Positions 16,841 to 25,720 of a stretch of DNA of 45,160 nucleotides are shown here, one piece after another (the stretch's first letter is position 1; each line of letters starts with the position of its first letter). The DNA lies in NCBI GenBank assembly GCA_036723735.1, contig DAIMGT010000027.1, forward strand, positions 1 through 45,160. Reading direction: 5' to 3'. The notes under the pieces are model-generated. The model was given only the letters and a program-made list of their open reading frames with translations. It was not told the origin of the DNA and did no database searches. The DNA comes from UBA4656 sp002405525. GTDB lineage: Bacteria > Pseudomonadota > Gammaproteobacteria > Xanthomonadales > Ahniellaceae. A program made the translations under genes and the position numbers.

Positions 16841-17500
16841 CTACAGCGCGAAGCGCTGCGCCGGCTCGGCGCCGTGGAGGTAGGGAATCTCGGTCTCGAA
16901 CAGGCTTTCGGTGACGATCGATCCGTCGGCGAGGCGGCGCAACAGCACCGCCTCCATCGCCGGCGCGCGGCCGCGCACCACGAACAGACGGCCGCCGGGG
17001 GCGAGCCAATCCACGAAGCGCGACGGCACCTCGTCGACCGCGGCCTCGACCGCGATCGCGTCGAAGGTGCGACCCGGCGACCAGCCCGCCAGCGCGTCGC
17101 CGGACTCGACGCGCACGTTGGCCAGTCCGCCTTCGGCCATGCGCGCACGGATGCGCTCGGCGAAGTCGGGGTGGCGCTCGATCGCCACCACCTCACGCCC
17201 CAGATGGGCAAGGCAGGCGGTGAGGTAACCGCTGCCGGCGCCGATCTCCAGCACCGAGTCATCCGGCTGCACGTCGAGTGCCTGCAGGATGCGGCCCTGC
17301 ACCACCGGCTTGGTCATCGACTCACCGTGCTCGAGCGGGATCTCGACGTCGGCGAACGCGAGCTTGCGGAAGCGCGCCGGCACGAAGTCCTCGCGGCGCA
17401 CCCTGCCCATGGCCTCGAGCACGCGGGGGTCCAGCACCTCCCACGGGCGGACCTGCTGTTCGATCATGTTGAAGCGGGCGCGTTCGAAATCGAGTGGCAT
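16841..17500 (-). CDS. Protein-L-isoaspartate O-methyltransferase family protein
   Basis: The 219-residue protein has the Pcm-type N-terminus (NMIEQQVRPW...REDFVP) and a SAM-binding motif I at residues 83-91 (VLEIGAGSG), followed by further Rossmann motifs (VVAIERHPDF, FDAIAVEAAVDEVP, LAPGGRLF). The region that in true Pcm reads TxSQP, including the catalytic serine, reads ESMTKP here (60-65). Repair of isoaspartate is therefore doubtful and another methyl acceptor is possible. A gene of this kind immediately before tolC is a recurrent pairing in Xanthomonadales as I know it; its reason is not known. The ATG at 17500 starts the family alignment. Confidence 0.8.
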   Translation of the reverse strand: MPLDFERARFNMIEQQVRPWEVLDPRVLEAMGRVRREDFVPARFRKLAFADVEIPLEHGESMTKPVVQGRILQALDVQPDDSVLEIGAGSGYLTACLAHLGREVVAIERHPDFAERIRARMAEGGLANVRVESGDALAGWSPGRTFDAIAVEAAVDEVPSRFVDWLAPGGRLFVVRGRAPAMEAVLLRRLADGSIVTESLFETEIPYLHGAEPAQRFAL

Positions 17501-17645
17501 GGCGGGCGTCGTGCTGGATGCGGCAGGCGGATAGGCTAAGGCCTCGCGGCCGACCCGGCAAACGCGAACTCGGACCCGCGCCGTCCGCCACGCTCGCCGA
17601 AGACCTCGTGCGCGGGGCAGTGCCGGAAGTCACCGCCGACACACA

Positions 17646-20600
17646 TCACCGCTCCGGCTGTCGTGCACCGGCAGCCGGCGACGCGATGCCGAACCATGCC
17701 GCGTACAATGCGGGCAGGAACACCACGGTGAGCACCGTGGCCGACACCAGGCCGCCCATGATCGCCACCGCCATCGGGCCGAAAAACACGCTGCGTGTGA
17801 GGGGGATCATGGCCAGGACGGCGGCCAGCGCGGTCAGCGCGATCGGCCGCAGGCGCCGCACGGTGGCGTCGACCACCGCGTCCCACGGATGGCGCCCGGC
17901 CGCGGCGTCCTGTCCGATCTGGTCGACGAGGATCACCGAGTTGCGCATGATCATCCCCGACAGCGCGATGGTGCCGAGCATCGCCACGAAGCCGAACGGC
18001 TGACCGAACAGCAGCAGGAAGACCGAAACGCCGATCAGGCCCAGCGGAGCGGTCAGCCAGACCATCGCCACCCGGCTGAAACTGCGCAACTGGAACATGA
18101 GCAGGGTGGTGACGGCGAACACGAACAGCGGCACTCCGGCCAGCACCGAACGCTGCGCGCGAGCGGCATCCTCGACCACGCCGCCGGTCTCGATCCGGTA
18201 GCCCGCAGGAAGGCCGGCGCGAAGCGGCTCCAGCGCCGGCCCGATGCGATGCGCCACCGTCGACGGCTGCGCGTCGCCCGCCACGTCGGCGCGCACGGTG
18301 ATCGTGGGCAGGCGGTCACGGCGCCAGATCACCCCCTCCTCGAAGCCGGGCCGCACCGTGGCAATCTGCGCCAGCGGCACGCTGCGTCCGGAGGCGGTGG
18401 GCACAGAAAGGTCCTCCAGCAGGCTCAGCCGAGCGCGCTCTTCGGCCGGACCGCGCAGCACGATATCGATCAGTTCGTGGCCCTCGCGGAACAGGCTGAC
18501 GCGAGTGCCGGACAGCGAACTCTGGACGAAGTTGGCGAGGTCCTGCGACGAGACACCGAGCACCCGCGCGCGGTCCTGGTCGATCTCCAGGTGCAGGATC
18601 TTCGACGGCTCGTCCCAGTCCAGGTGGACGTTGGCGGCGTCCGGGTCGGCGCGCACCACCTCGGCCACCCGCCGCGCCGTCGCGCGCACGGTCGGGATGT
18701 CCTCGCCGGAGACGCGGAATTGCACCGGATAGCCGACCGGCGGGCCATTCTCCAGGCGCGCCACGCGCCAGCGGACGTCGCTGAACTCCGCCGCCAGCAC
18801 GTCCATCAGCCCGGCACGAAGGCGCTCGCGCGCCGCGATGTCGCGCGCCGAGAGCACGAACTGCGCGAACGCGGCCTGCGGCAGCTGCTGGTCCAGCGGC
18901 AAGTAGAAGCGCGGCGCGCCGGTGCCGACGTAGGCGGTGTGGCGCTCGAGATCCTGCGCGAGGTGCTGCGCCTCGAGCGCGCGCTCCAGGCGCATCACCA
19001 CCGCCTCGGTCGCCTTCAGCGAGGCGCCCTCGCCGAGCTTGAGGTCGACCATCAGCTCCAATCGCGTGCTGGCGGGGAAGAACTGCTGCTGCACCAGGCC
19101 GAAGCCCGCGATCGACAGCACGAACAGCGCCGCCGTGGCGGAGAGCACCGCGCGGCGGTGCACGAGGCAGGCCTCGACCACGGCGCGGAAGCGGCGGTAA
19201 AAGGGGGTGTCGTAGAGGTCGCGCGTCGGCGTTCCGGTGTGGCCACGATCGGGCAGCAGCCGCCAGCCTAGCCACGGAATGAATACCACTGCCGCGATCC
19301 ACGACACCAGCAGAGCGAGGGTCACCACCTCGAAGATCGATCGCGTGTATTCGCCCGTCGCCGACTGCGCGGTTGCGATCGGCAGGAACCCGGCGGCGGT
19401 GACCAGGGTGCCGGTGAGCATCGGGAAGGCGGTGCTGTCCCAGGCCGCGGCAGCGGCCCTGACGCGGTCGAAGCCCTGCTCCAGCTTCACCGCCATCATC
19501 TCCACTGCGATGATCGCGTCGTCGACCAGCAGGCCGAGGGAGAGGACCAGCGCGCCGAGCGAAATCTTGTGCAGGTCGATCCCGAAGTAGTGCATCCCGG
19601 CGAAGGTCATCGCCAGCACCAGCGGGATCGACAGCGCCACCACCATGCCGGTGCGAAGCCCCAGGCTGACGAAGCTCACCAGCAGCACGATCGCCACCGC
19701 CTCGACCAGCACGCGGACGAACTCCGCCACCGACGTGCGCACCGCGCGAGGCTGGTCGGCCACCGGCGCAAGATCGAGTCCGACCGGCAGCGACTGCTGC
19801 AGCGCTTCGGCGCGCGCGGCCAGCGCCTCGCCGAGTCGGATGATGTCCCCGCCCGGCACCATCGAGACCCCGATTCCGATCACTTCGCGGCCCTGGTGGC
19901 GCATCTTCGGCGCCGGCGGGTCGGCGAATCCGCGCCGCACGTCGGCGACATCGCCGAGCTTGAACAGGCGATCGCCGGCGCGGATCGACAGACCGCGGAT
20001 CGAATCGACCGAATCGAAGGCGCCGCTGGCGCGCAGGAAGATGCGGTCGCTGGCGGTCTCGAAGAACCCGGCGGGGACCACGGCGTTCTGCGCCTCCAGC
20101 GCGCCCAGCACCTCGTCGAACGACACCCCCAGGGTGGCGATCTTGGCGTTGCTCAGCTCGATCCAGACCCGCTCATCCTGCAGGCCGATGAGTTCCACCT
20201 TGGCCACTTCCGGCACCCGCAGCAGTTCGAGCTGCACGCGGCGCGCCCAATCCCTGAGCTGGGCGTAGTCGAAGCCGTCGCCGGACAAGGCGTAGATGGT
20301 GCCGAAGGTGTCGCCGAACTCGTCGTTGAAGAACGGGCCGACGACGCCTGGCGGCAGGGTGTGGCGGATGTCGCCGACCTTCTTCCGGACCTGGTACCAC
20401 AGCGCCGGCTTGGCGCTGGACGGCAAATCGTCGCGGGCGACGAACAGCACCACGGACTCGCCTGGGCGGGCGTAGGAACGGATGAAATCGGACTGGCCGG
20501 TTTCCTGCAGCCTGGTCTCGATCCGCTCGTTGACCTGCAGCGCCACCTGCTCCGCGGTCGCTCCCGGCCACAGTGTGCGCACGACCATCGCCTTGAAGGT

Positions 20601-20726
20601 GAAGGGCGGGTCTTCCGACTGGCCGAGGCGCAGGTAGGACCAGGCGCCGATCAGCGCCAGCGCGACGGCGAAATAGGCCACCAGCGCACGATTGCGCAGC
20701 GCCCATTCGGACAGGTTGGACCTCAT
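17646..20726 (-). CDS. RND efflux pump, inner-membrane transporter
   Basis: A 1026-residue protein of the AcrB/MexB (hydrophobe/amphiphile efflux) superfamily. It has a first membrane helix at about residues 11-33, a porter domain, and a block of helices from about 335 onward with the proton-relay pair Asp402-Asp403 (LLVDDAIIAVEMM). A second porter domain and a second membrane block follow, ending near FLPALYAAWFG. The FFNDEFGDTFGTIYAL stretch marks the subfamily seen with stand-alone MFP partners. The ATG at 20726 overlaps the SGNH hydrolase stop by 4 nt. A longer in-frame start at 20774 gives a charged tail before the first helix and was rejected. Substrates are unknown; control is likely by the TetR regulator at the head of the operon. 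Confidence 0.92.
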   Translation of the reverse strand: MRSNLSEWALRNRALVAYFAVALALIGAWSYLRLGQSEDPPFTFKAMVVRTLWPGATAEQVALQVNERIETRLQETGQSDFIRSYARPGESVVLFVARDDLPSSAKPALWYQVRKKVGDIRHTLPPGVVGPFFNDEFGDTFGTIYALSGDGFDYAQLRDWARRVQLELLRVPEVAKVELIGLQDERVWIELSNAKIATLGVSFDEVLGALEAQNAVVPAGFFETASDRIFLRASGAFDSVDSIRGLSIRAGDRLFKLGDVADVRRGFADPPAPKMRHQGREVIGIGVSMVPGGDIIRLGEALAARAEALQQSLPVGLDLAPVADQPRAVRTSVAEFVRVLVEAVAIVLLVSFVSLGLRTGMVVALSIPLVLAMTFAGMHYFGIDLHKISLGALVLSLGLLVDDAIIAVEMMAVKLEQGFDRVRAAAAAWDSTAFPMLTGTLVTAAGFLPIATAQSATGEYTRSIFEVVTLALLVSWIAAVVFIPWLGWRLLPDRGHTGTPTRDLYDTPFYRRFRAVVEACLVHRRAVLSATAALFVLSIAGFGLVQQQFFPASTRLELMVDLKLGEGASLKATEAVVMRLERALEAQHLAQDLERHTAYVGTGAPRFYLPLDQQLPQAAFAQFVLSARDIAARERLRAGLMDVLAAEFSDVRWRVARLENGPPVGYPVQFRVSGEDIPTVRATARRVAEVVRADPDAANVHLDWDEPSKILHLEIDQDRARVLGVSSQDLANFVQSSLSGTRVSLFREGHELIDIVLRGPAEERARLSLLEDLSVPTASGRSVPLAQIATVRPGFEEGVIWRRDRLPTITVRADVAGDAQPSTVAHRIGPALEPLRAGLPAGYRIETGGVVEDAARAQRSVLAGVPLFVFAVTTLLMFQLRSFSRVAMVWLTAPLGLIGVSVFLLLFGQPFGFVAMLGTIALSGMIMRNSVILVDQIGQDAAAGRHPWDAVVDATVRRLRPIALTALAAVLAMIPLTRSVFFGPMAVAIMGGLVSATVLTVVFLPALYAAWFGIASPAAGARQPER

Positions 20727-21451
20727 CGTGCAGCGCCGCCGCGCATGGCGCGGGCGTGTGCCTCGCGCACCCACGGGGCGAGCCGGCCAGCCCAGGCCCG
20801 GTAGGCGGGCGGTGCCGGGTGGAAGCCGTCCTCGGCCAACGCGCCGGGAGGGAAGGCGTCGTTCACGTCGAGCGGCACGTGCAGCAGGTCGTCGCGCCGC
20901 GTGGCGAGCACGGCGAGCGTGGCGTCGAGGCGCCGCGCGTGTCCGCCGACGAAGGCGCGCAGCGGTTGCGGCAGGGCCGCGAAACGGTGCATTGGCGGCA
21001 GGCCGGAAGCGACCACCGCGCGCACCTGATGCCGCATGCGCAGCGCATCGACCAGCCGCGCCATGCGATCGGCAAAGCGGTTCGGCGCAAGCCGCGCGGT
21101 GGCGTCGTTGACCCCGAGCGAGGTCACGGCCACGTCGAAGCAGCCGTCGACCGCCTCCAGCGAGCGCAGCGCGTCGGCAACGGCGTGACCGGTGCGGGCG
21201 TGCAGACGCCAGTGCACCGCGTGGTCGCGCGCCAGATCGGCCACCAGCTGGCCCGCCAGCGCGAAACGCTGGTGCGGGGCGCCGACACCGGCGGCCGCGG
21301 AATCGCCGAGCAGCAGCAGCCGCAGGCGTACTCCCTCGCCCTCCACGCCCTCGCGGTCACCGGGCGGCTCCGGCAGGCGCAGGGCGCGCGCACGCGTCAT
21401 TAGGCCCTGGGCGGCCAGCACGGGCAGCAGCGGGATCCACCAGCCGGGCAT
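20723..21451 (-). CDS. SGNH/GDSL-family hydrolase within the efflux operon
   Basis: The 242-residue protein carries the SGNH blocks: GDS with nucleophile Ser51 (LLLLGDSAAAGVG), GVND with Asn115, and DGFHP with Asp208/His211. It should be an esterase or lipase of broad type. The N-terminus has a hydrophobic stretch (about residues 4-18) that may be an anchor or uncleaved signal, so it may sit at the inner membrane or periplasm. It lies 9 nt after the MFP gene and overlaps the RND gene by 4 nt, so it is firmly part of the efflux operon. An esterase between MFP and RND genes suggests modification of the exported or incoming compound, which is inference. Confidence 0.82.
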   Translation of the reverse strand: MPGWWIPLLPVLAAQGLMTRARALRLPEPPGDREGVEGEGVRLRLLLLGDSAAAGVGAPHQRFALAGQLVADLARDHAVHWRLHARTGHAVADALRSLEAVDGCFDVAVTSLGVNDATARLAPNRFADRMARLVDALRMRHQVRAVVASGLPPMHRFAALPQPLRAFVGGHARRLDATLAVLATRRDDLLHVPLDVNDAFPPGALAEDGFHPAPPAYRAWAGRLAPWVREAHARAMRGGAAR

Positions 21452-21460
21452 CGGCCTGGC

Positions 21461-22555
21461 TCAGGGATCGAGCGGACGGTTGGCGCGGTCGATCGGCCGT
21501 ACCGGCTGGCCTTCGACCAGCGTGTGCACGCCGGCAGTCACCACCCAGTCGCGCGCGCCGATGCCGGCGCGCAGCGCAAGTCCTTCCTCGCGGAAGCCCG
21601 CGACGTCGACCGGGCGCAGCGCGACCTCTCGGGTCGTAGGGTCGAGCACCCACACCGCCGGCTGCCCGTCCTTCTCGTGCAGCGCGGACAGCGGTAACAG
21701 CAGGACATCCGTGCCGCCACTCGCGGCGAGCAGCACGCGCGCGGTCATCCCCAGCTTGACCGGCGCTTGCGCGTCATCGAGCGCCACGCGCAAATCGTAG
21801 GTGCGGGTGCGCGGATCGGCCTCCGGCGCGACTTCGCGCACCACTCCGGGGAACCGGGCGCCATCGCGCGCCCAGACCTCGACCTGCACCGGCAAACCGG
21901 GCCGGAACGAAGCGATGCGCTGTTCGGGCACCGCGATCAGCACCTCGCGCTCGCCGTCATGGGCGAGGCCCACCACCGGCGCGCCGGCGGCGACCACCTG
22001 CCCGGCTTCCGCCAGCACGGCGGTGATCACGCCGTCGGCGTCGGCGCGCAGCGCGGTGTAGGCGGCCTGGTTCTCCGCCACCGCCAGTTGCGAGCGCGCC
22101 TGGACCCGGCGCGCCTGGGCCGCCTGATGGGCGTTCGCACGCGCGTCGTAGAGTGCCTGGCTGATGTAGCGCCTGGACAGCAGTTCGGCGTGTCGGTCCA
22201 GTTCCGCGCGCGCCAGCGCCTCGTCGGCCTCGGCCGCCGCCAGCGCAGCGCGCGCAGCATCGACCTGCAGTCGCAGGTCGGTGGCCTCCAGCGTGGCCAA
22301 CACCTCGCCCCGGCGGACGCGGGTGCCCGCGTCGACGGGCCGGCTGAGGAGCTTGCCGTCGATGCGGAAGCCGAGGCGACTCTCGTGCCGCGCACGGACC
22401 TCGCCGGCATAGGTTTCGATGCCGCTGCCGGCAGCAGGGACCGGGCGCTCGACCACCGCAGGACGGACCGCGACGGTCCTGGCCTCGCTGGCGCAGCCGG
22501 CCAACAGCAACAGGACCATACCCATTCCGACCGCGGAAGCTGGCTTGAGCGACAT
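21461..22555 (-). CDS. RND efflux periplasmic adaptor (MFP) lipoprotein
   Basis: This 364-residue protein starts at the ATG at 22555 (GGGAGG 7 nt upstream) and has a lipoprotein signal with lipobox LLAG-Cys21. It follows the HlyD/AcrA plan: beta-barrel and lipoyl half (about 48-90), a helical hairpin (about 95-150, Ala/Arg/Glu-rich), the second lipoyl half (ADADGVITAVLAEAGQVV, about 168-190), and a beta-barrel and membrane-proximal domain to the end. It bridges the RND pump and an outer-membrane channel. It is the first gene of the operon and diverges from the TetR regulator. No outer-membrane gene is in the operon; the TolC-like gene 5 kb away may supply it. Confidence 0.9.
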   Translation of the reverse strand: MSLKPASAVGMGMVLLLLAGCASEARTVAVRPAVVERPVPAAGSGIETYAGEVRARHESRLGFRIDGKLLSRPVDAGTRVRRGEVLATLEATDLRLQVDAARAALAAAEADEALARAELDRHAELLSRRYISQALYDARANAHQAAQARRVQARSQLAVAENQAAYTALRADADGVITAVLAEAGQVVAAGAPVVGLAHDGEREVLIAVPEQRIASFRPGLPVQVEVWARDGARFPGVVREVAPEADPRTRTYDLRVALDDAQAPVKLGMTARVLLAASGGTDVLLLPLSALHEKDGQPAVWVLDPTTREVALRPVDVAGFREEGLALRAGIGARDWVVTAGVHTLVEGQPVRPIDRANRPLDP

Positions 22556-22603
22556 GGGAGCCTCCCTCGGCAATGCCTTTAATGAACGCTACGGTATAGT
22601 AAT

Positions 22604-22620
22604 CGGTGAAAACTGCACCG
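22604..22620. promoter_or_regulatory. Inverted repeat, candidate TetR operator
   Basis: CGGTG-N7-CACCG lies in the short region between the divergent MFP and TetR genes, just after a -10-like TATAGT (22595-22600). A symmetric site here could let the TetR protein control both directions. Inference from symmetry and position only. Confidence 0.4.
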
Positions 22621-22631
22621 TCCAGTATTAG

Positions 22632-22644
22632 CATTGGTCCAATG
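22632..22644. promoter_or_regulatory. Perfect 13-bp palindrome over the TetR start codon
   Basis: CATTGGTCCAATG is a perfect inverted repeat whose last three bases are the presumed ATG of the TetR gene. Sites at this position would suit autoregulation. TetR-type operators are usually longer, so it may be only half of a larger site. Confidence 0.4.
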
Positions 22645-23283
22645 AATGTCGCCTCGAAGTCCTCACCGCCGGGCCCGGGGCGCCCCCGGGATCTCGAAAA
22701 GCGCGCCGCGATCCTCGCCGCGGCGGCACGTCTGTTCGTCGCCCGCGGTTACGACGCCGCGAGCATGGACGCGGTGGCTGCCGAGGCGGGGGTGTCCAAG
22801 CTCACCGTCTACAACCACTTCTCGGACAAGGAGAATCTGTTCCGCGAGGCGGTGGTTTTCGTGGCCGAGCAATACCTGCCGCAGGCGGCGTTCGAGATGC
22901 GGCCGGAAGGCACGATCCGCGAGCAGTTGCTCGCCATCGCGCAGGCGTTCGCGGCGCTCATGCACAGCCCGGAATCCGAGGCGGTCCATCGGATGATGGC
23001 GGCCGACGCCCGGCTCTCCGGCCGCCTCGGACCGATGTTCTACGAGGCCGGGCCGAAACGGATGCTGGATGGCTTCAGTGCCTTCCTGCGCCGCGCGGTC
23101 GCGCAAGGCCAACTGGACGTGCCCGACGGCGGCCGCGCCGCCGAGCACTTCTTCGTGCTGCTCAAAGGCGAGGCGATGAACCGCCTGCTGTGGGGTTGCC
23201 CCGGCTATTGCGGCCAGACCGACACCGCGGCGCATGTCGACAGCGTGGTGGACCTCTTCCTTCGCGCCTACGCGCCGCGCTGA
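22642..23283 (+). CDS. TetR/AcrR-family transcriptional regulator
   Basis: A 213-residue regulator with the TetR helix-turn-helix at about residues 20-65 (KRAAILAAAARLF...YDAASMDAVAAEAGVSKLTVYNHFSDKENLF). The larger ligand-binding domain includes a TetR_C_11/AefR-like region around HRMMAADARLSGRLGPMFYEAGP. It diverges from the MFP-SGNH-RND operon by 86 nt, the standard layout for a local efflux repressor. I prefer the ATG at 22642 because the HTH then begins about 20 residues in. A GTG at 22606, 5 nt after a TATAGT box, would add 12 residues and would be nearly leaderless. The inducer is unknown. Confidence 0.88.
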   Translation: MNVASKSSPPGPGRPRDLEKRAAILAAAARLFVARGYDAASMDAVAAEAGVSKLTVYNHFSDKENLFREAVVFVAEQYLPQAAFEMRPEGTIREQLLAIAQAFAALMHSPESEAVHRMMAADARLSGRLGPMFYEAGPKRMLDGFSAFLRRAVAQGQLDVPDGGRAAEHFFVLLKGEAMNRLLWGCPGYCGQTDTAAHVDSVVDLFLRAYAPR

Positions 23284-23361
23284 CCGCCGCGCCCGGGACT
23301 TCCAGCCCATGTCGCTTTCACGCGGCGCGGGCTAGCGTCGGGGTCCCTCCGGGAGGAACTC

Positions 23362-25473
23362 ATGATCCGATTCACGCTCGCCCTCGCGCTGGCCGTCTCA
23401 TTCGCGCCCGCGCTCGCCCAGGACCCGAAGCCCATGCCCAGCGCCGCAGCGCACGCCGAAGACCCCTTCATGTGGCTGGAAGATGTCGGTGGCGAGCGCG
23501 CCCTCGACTGGGTGCGCGAACGAAACGCACACAGCAAGGCCGAACTCGCCGACGGCGAGGACTTCAAGGCGCTCAACGACCGTATCCGCGCAATCCTCGA
23601 CTCCGATGCGCGCATCCCCTACGTGTCGAAAATCGGTGAGCACTACTACAACTTCTGGCGCGACGCCAGGAACCCGCGCGGCCTGTGGCGGCGCACCACG
23701 CTGGCCGAGTACCGCAAGGACGACCCGGCCTGGGACGTGGTGATCGACCTCGACGCGCTGGCCAAGACCGAGGCCGAGAACTGGGTCTGGCGCGGCGCGG
23801 ACTGCCTCAAGCCCGAGTACCGCCGCTGCCTGGTCTCGCTGTCGCGCGGCGGCGCGGATGCCACCGTCACCCGCGAGTACGACATGGTCGACCGCGCCTT
23901 CGTCAAGGACGGCTTTTCCCTGCCGGAAGCCAAGGGCGGCGCGTCGTGGCGCGACATCGACACCCTGTATGTCGCCACCGACTTCGGTCCCGGCAGCATG
24001 ACCGCATCCGGCTACCCACGGATCGCCAAGGTCTGGAAGCGCGGCACGCCGCTGTCCGAGGCCACCGTGGTCTACGAGGGCAAGCCGGAGGACATCTGGA
24101 TCAGCGCCGGCCGCGACCACACCAGGGGCTTCGAGCGCGACTTCGTCTACCGGGGGGTCACCTTCTTCACCAACGAGGTCTACCTGGTGCGCGAGGGCAA
24201 GCCGGTCAAGATCGACAAGCCCGACAGCGCCAATGCCTCGATGCACCGCGAGTGGCTGCTGATCGAGCTGCGCGAGGACTGGGCCGTCGGCGGCACGACC
24301 CATCCGGCCGGCGCGCTGCTGGCGACGAAACTCGATGATTTCCTCGCCGGCAAGCGGGACTTCGACGTGCTCTTCAAGCCGTCCGCGCGCACCTCGCTCG
24401 CCGGCTTCTCGCCGACCCGCAACCACATCCTGCTCAATGAACTCGACAACGTCCGCAACCGGGTCTACGTGCTCACCCACGGCGAGGACGGCTGGAAGCG
24501 CGAGCCGCTGCCGGGCATGCCGGAGTTCGGCACCGTCGGCGCCAGCGCGATCGACGACGAGGACTCCGACGCCTACTTCATGACGGTGACCGACTACCTC
24601 ACGCCGACCAGCCTCTACCTCGGCGAAGTCGGTCTGGGCGCACCCGAGAAGCTCAAGAGCCTGCCGGCCTTCTTCGACAAGACCGGCCTGCAGGTTGCGC
24701 AGCGCGAGGCGACCTCGGACGACGGCACCAGAGTTCCGTACTTCGTCGTGTCGCGGACGGACCTCGAACTCGACGGCGACAACCCCACCCTGCTCTACGG
24801 CTACGGAGGCTTCGAGGTGCCGATGGTGCCCGGATACGGCGCCGGCGTCGGTGCGGCCTGGCTGGAGAAGGGCGGCGTCTACGTGGTGGCCAACATCCGC
24901 GGCGGCGGCGAGTTCGGCCCGAAGTGGCACCAGGCCGCGCTCAAGGCCAACCGCAACAAGGCCTTCGAGGACTTCGCCGCGGTGGCGCGCGACCTGATCG
25001 CGCGCAAGGTCACCCGGCCGGCACGCCTGGGCGTCCAGGGTGGCAGCAACGGCGGCCTGCTGATGGGCAACATGCTCACGACCTATCCGGAACTGTTCGG
25101 AGCGATCGTGATCCAGGTGCCGCTGCTGGACATGCTGCGCTACCACAAACTGCTGGCCGGCGCGTCGTGGGTCGGCGAGTACGGCAACCCGGACGATCCC
25201 GAGGAGGCGAAGTTCCTGCGCCGCTACTCGGCGTACCACAACCTGTCGAAGGACAAGGACTACCCGCCGGTGCTGTTCACCACTTCCACGCGCGACGACC
25301 GCGTGCATCCGGGACACGCGCGCAAAATGATGGCCCTGATGATGGAACAGGGCCACGAGGCGAGCTACTACGAGAACATCGAGGGCGGCCACGGCGGCGC
25401 GGCGAACAACGAACAGGCCGCGTTCATGAGCGCGCTGGCCTATTCGTTCCTGTGGGAGAAGATCGGGAAGTGA
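23362..25473 (+). CDS. Prolyl oligopeptidase (S9A family), exported
   Basis: The 703-residue serine peptidase has a signal peptide (ending PALAQ, about residue 20), so it acts in the periplasm or outside. The N-terminal seven-bladed propeller spans about residues 30-420 and starts with DPFMWLEDVGGERALDWVRERN. The C-terminal alpha/beta hydrolase domain holds the catalytic Ser562 in GGSNGG, an Asp at 645/646 in STRDDRVHP and His677 in EGGHGG. The family cleaves short peptides after proline. The start has a good GGGAGGA site. It is transcribed alone; a repeat island follows. The size and triad spacing are normal for the family. Confidence 0.93.
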   Translation: MIRFTLALALAVSFAPALAQDPKPMPSAAAHAEDPFMWLEDVGGERALDWVRERNAHSKAELADGEDFKALNDRIRAILDSDARIPYVSKIGEHYYNFWRDARNPRGLWRRTTLAEYRKDDPAWDVVIDLDALAKTEAENWVWRGADCLKPEYRRCLVSLSRGGADATVTREYDMVDRAFVKDGFSLPEAKGGASWRDIDTLYVATDFGPGSMTASGYPRIAKVWKRGTPLSEATVVYEGKPEDIWISAGRDHTRGFERDFVYRGVTFFTNEVYLVREGKPVKIDKPDSANASMHREWLLIELREDWAVGGTTHPAGALLATKLDDFLAGKRDFDVLFKPSARTSLAGFSPTRNHILLNELDNVRNRVYVLTHGEDGWKREPLPGMPEFGTVGASAIDDEDSDAYFMTVTDYLTPTSLYLGEVGLGAPEKLKSLPAFFDKTGLQVAQREATSDDGTRVPYFVVSRTDLELDGDNPTLLYGYGGFEVPMVPGYGAGVGAAWLEKGGVYVVANIRGGGEFGPKWHQAALKANRNKAFEDFAAVARDLIARKVTRPARLGVQGGSNGGLLMGNMLTTYPELFGAIVIQVPLLDMLRYHKLLAGASWVGEYGNPDDPEEAKFLRRYSAYHNLSKDKDYPPVLFTTSTRDDRVHPGHARKMMALMMEQGHEASYYENIEGGHGGAANNEQAAFMSALAYSFLWEKIGK

Positions 25474-25507
25474 TGGCGTTCGGCCGGTGCTGCGGGGGTA
25501 GTGGAAT

Positions 25508-25705
25508 CAGGGTATGGGGCCCAGGGTATAGGGCCAAGCAAGTGAAGCCTCGCATCTCCGATCTCATGTAGGAGCGAGCAAAGCTCGCGACCGCGCGGCC
25601 CGCTTGCGCGACAAGACCGCGGCGCCCCCATCACGCGCGTCGCTCGCTCCCACAGTCGCGAGGCGACTCCGTACTGTGGGCCCTATACCCTGAGCCCTGT
25701 ACCCT
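25508..25705. repeat. Composite repeat island: REP-like core inside a longer inverted repeat
   Basis: The outer arms, 25508-25534 and 25679-25705, are inverted copies of 27 nt matching at 24 positions. Each arm is itself built from two near-identical 14-nt units of the form CAGGGTATAGGGCC. Inside lies a second inverted pair, TGTAGGAGCGAGC (25567-25579) against GCTCGCTCCCACA (25642-25654), which looks like the REP elements of Xanthomonadaceae. The whole 247-nt gap between the prolyl oligopeptidase gene and the convergent lipoprotein gene holds no other gene. The transcript could fold into a long hairpin and may act as a two-way terminator. Confidence 0.7.
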
Positions 25706-25720
25706 CCCCGCCGTGGCCCG

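Noticed and set aside
17701..17712. A TACAAT-like box inside the RND pump gene
   Set aside because: It lies in coding sequence close to the 3' end, and no start codon with a plausible gene follows in that direction.
22606..22641. A GTG start that would extend the TetR protein by 12 residues
   Set aside because: The extension has no family match and the ATG at 22642 gives the usual distance to the helix-turn-helix; kept only as an alternative because of the nearby TATAGT box.
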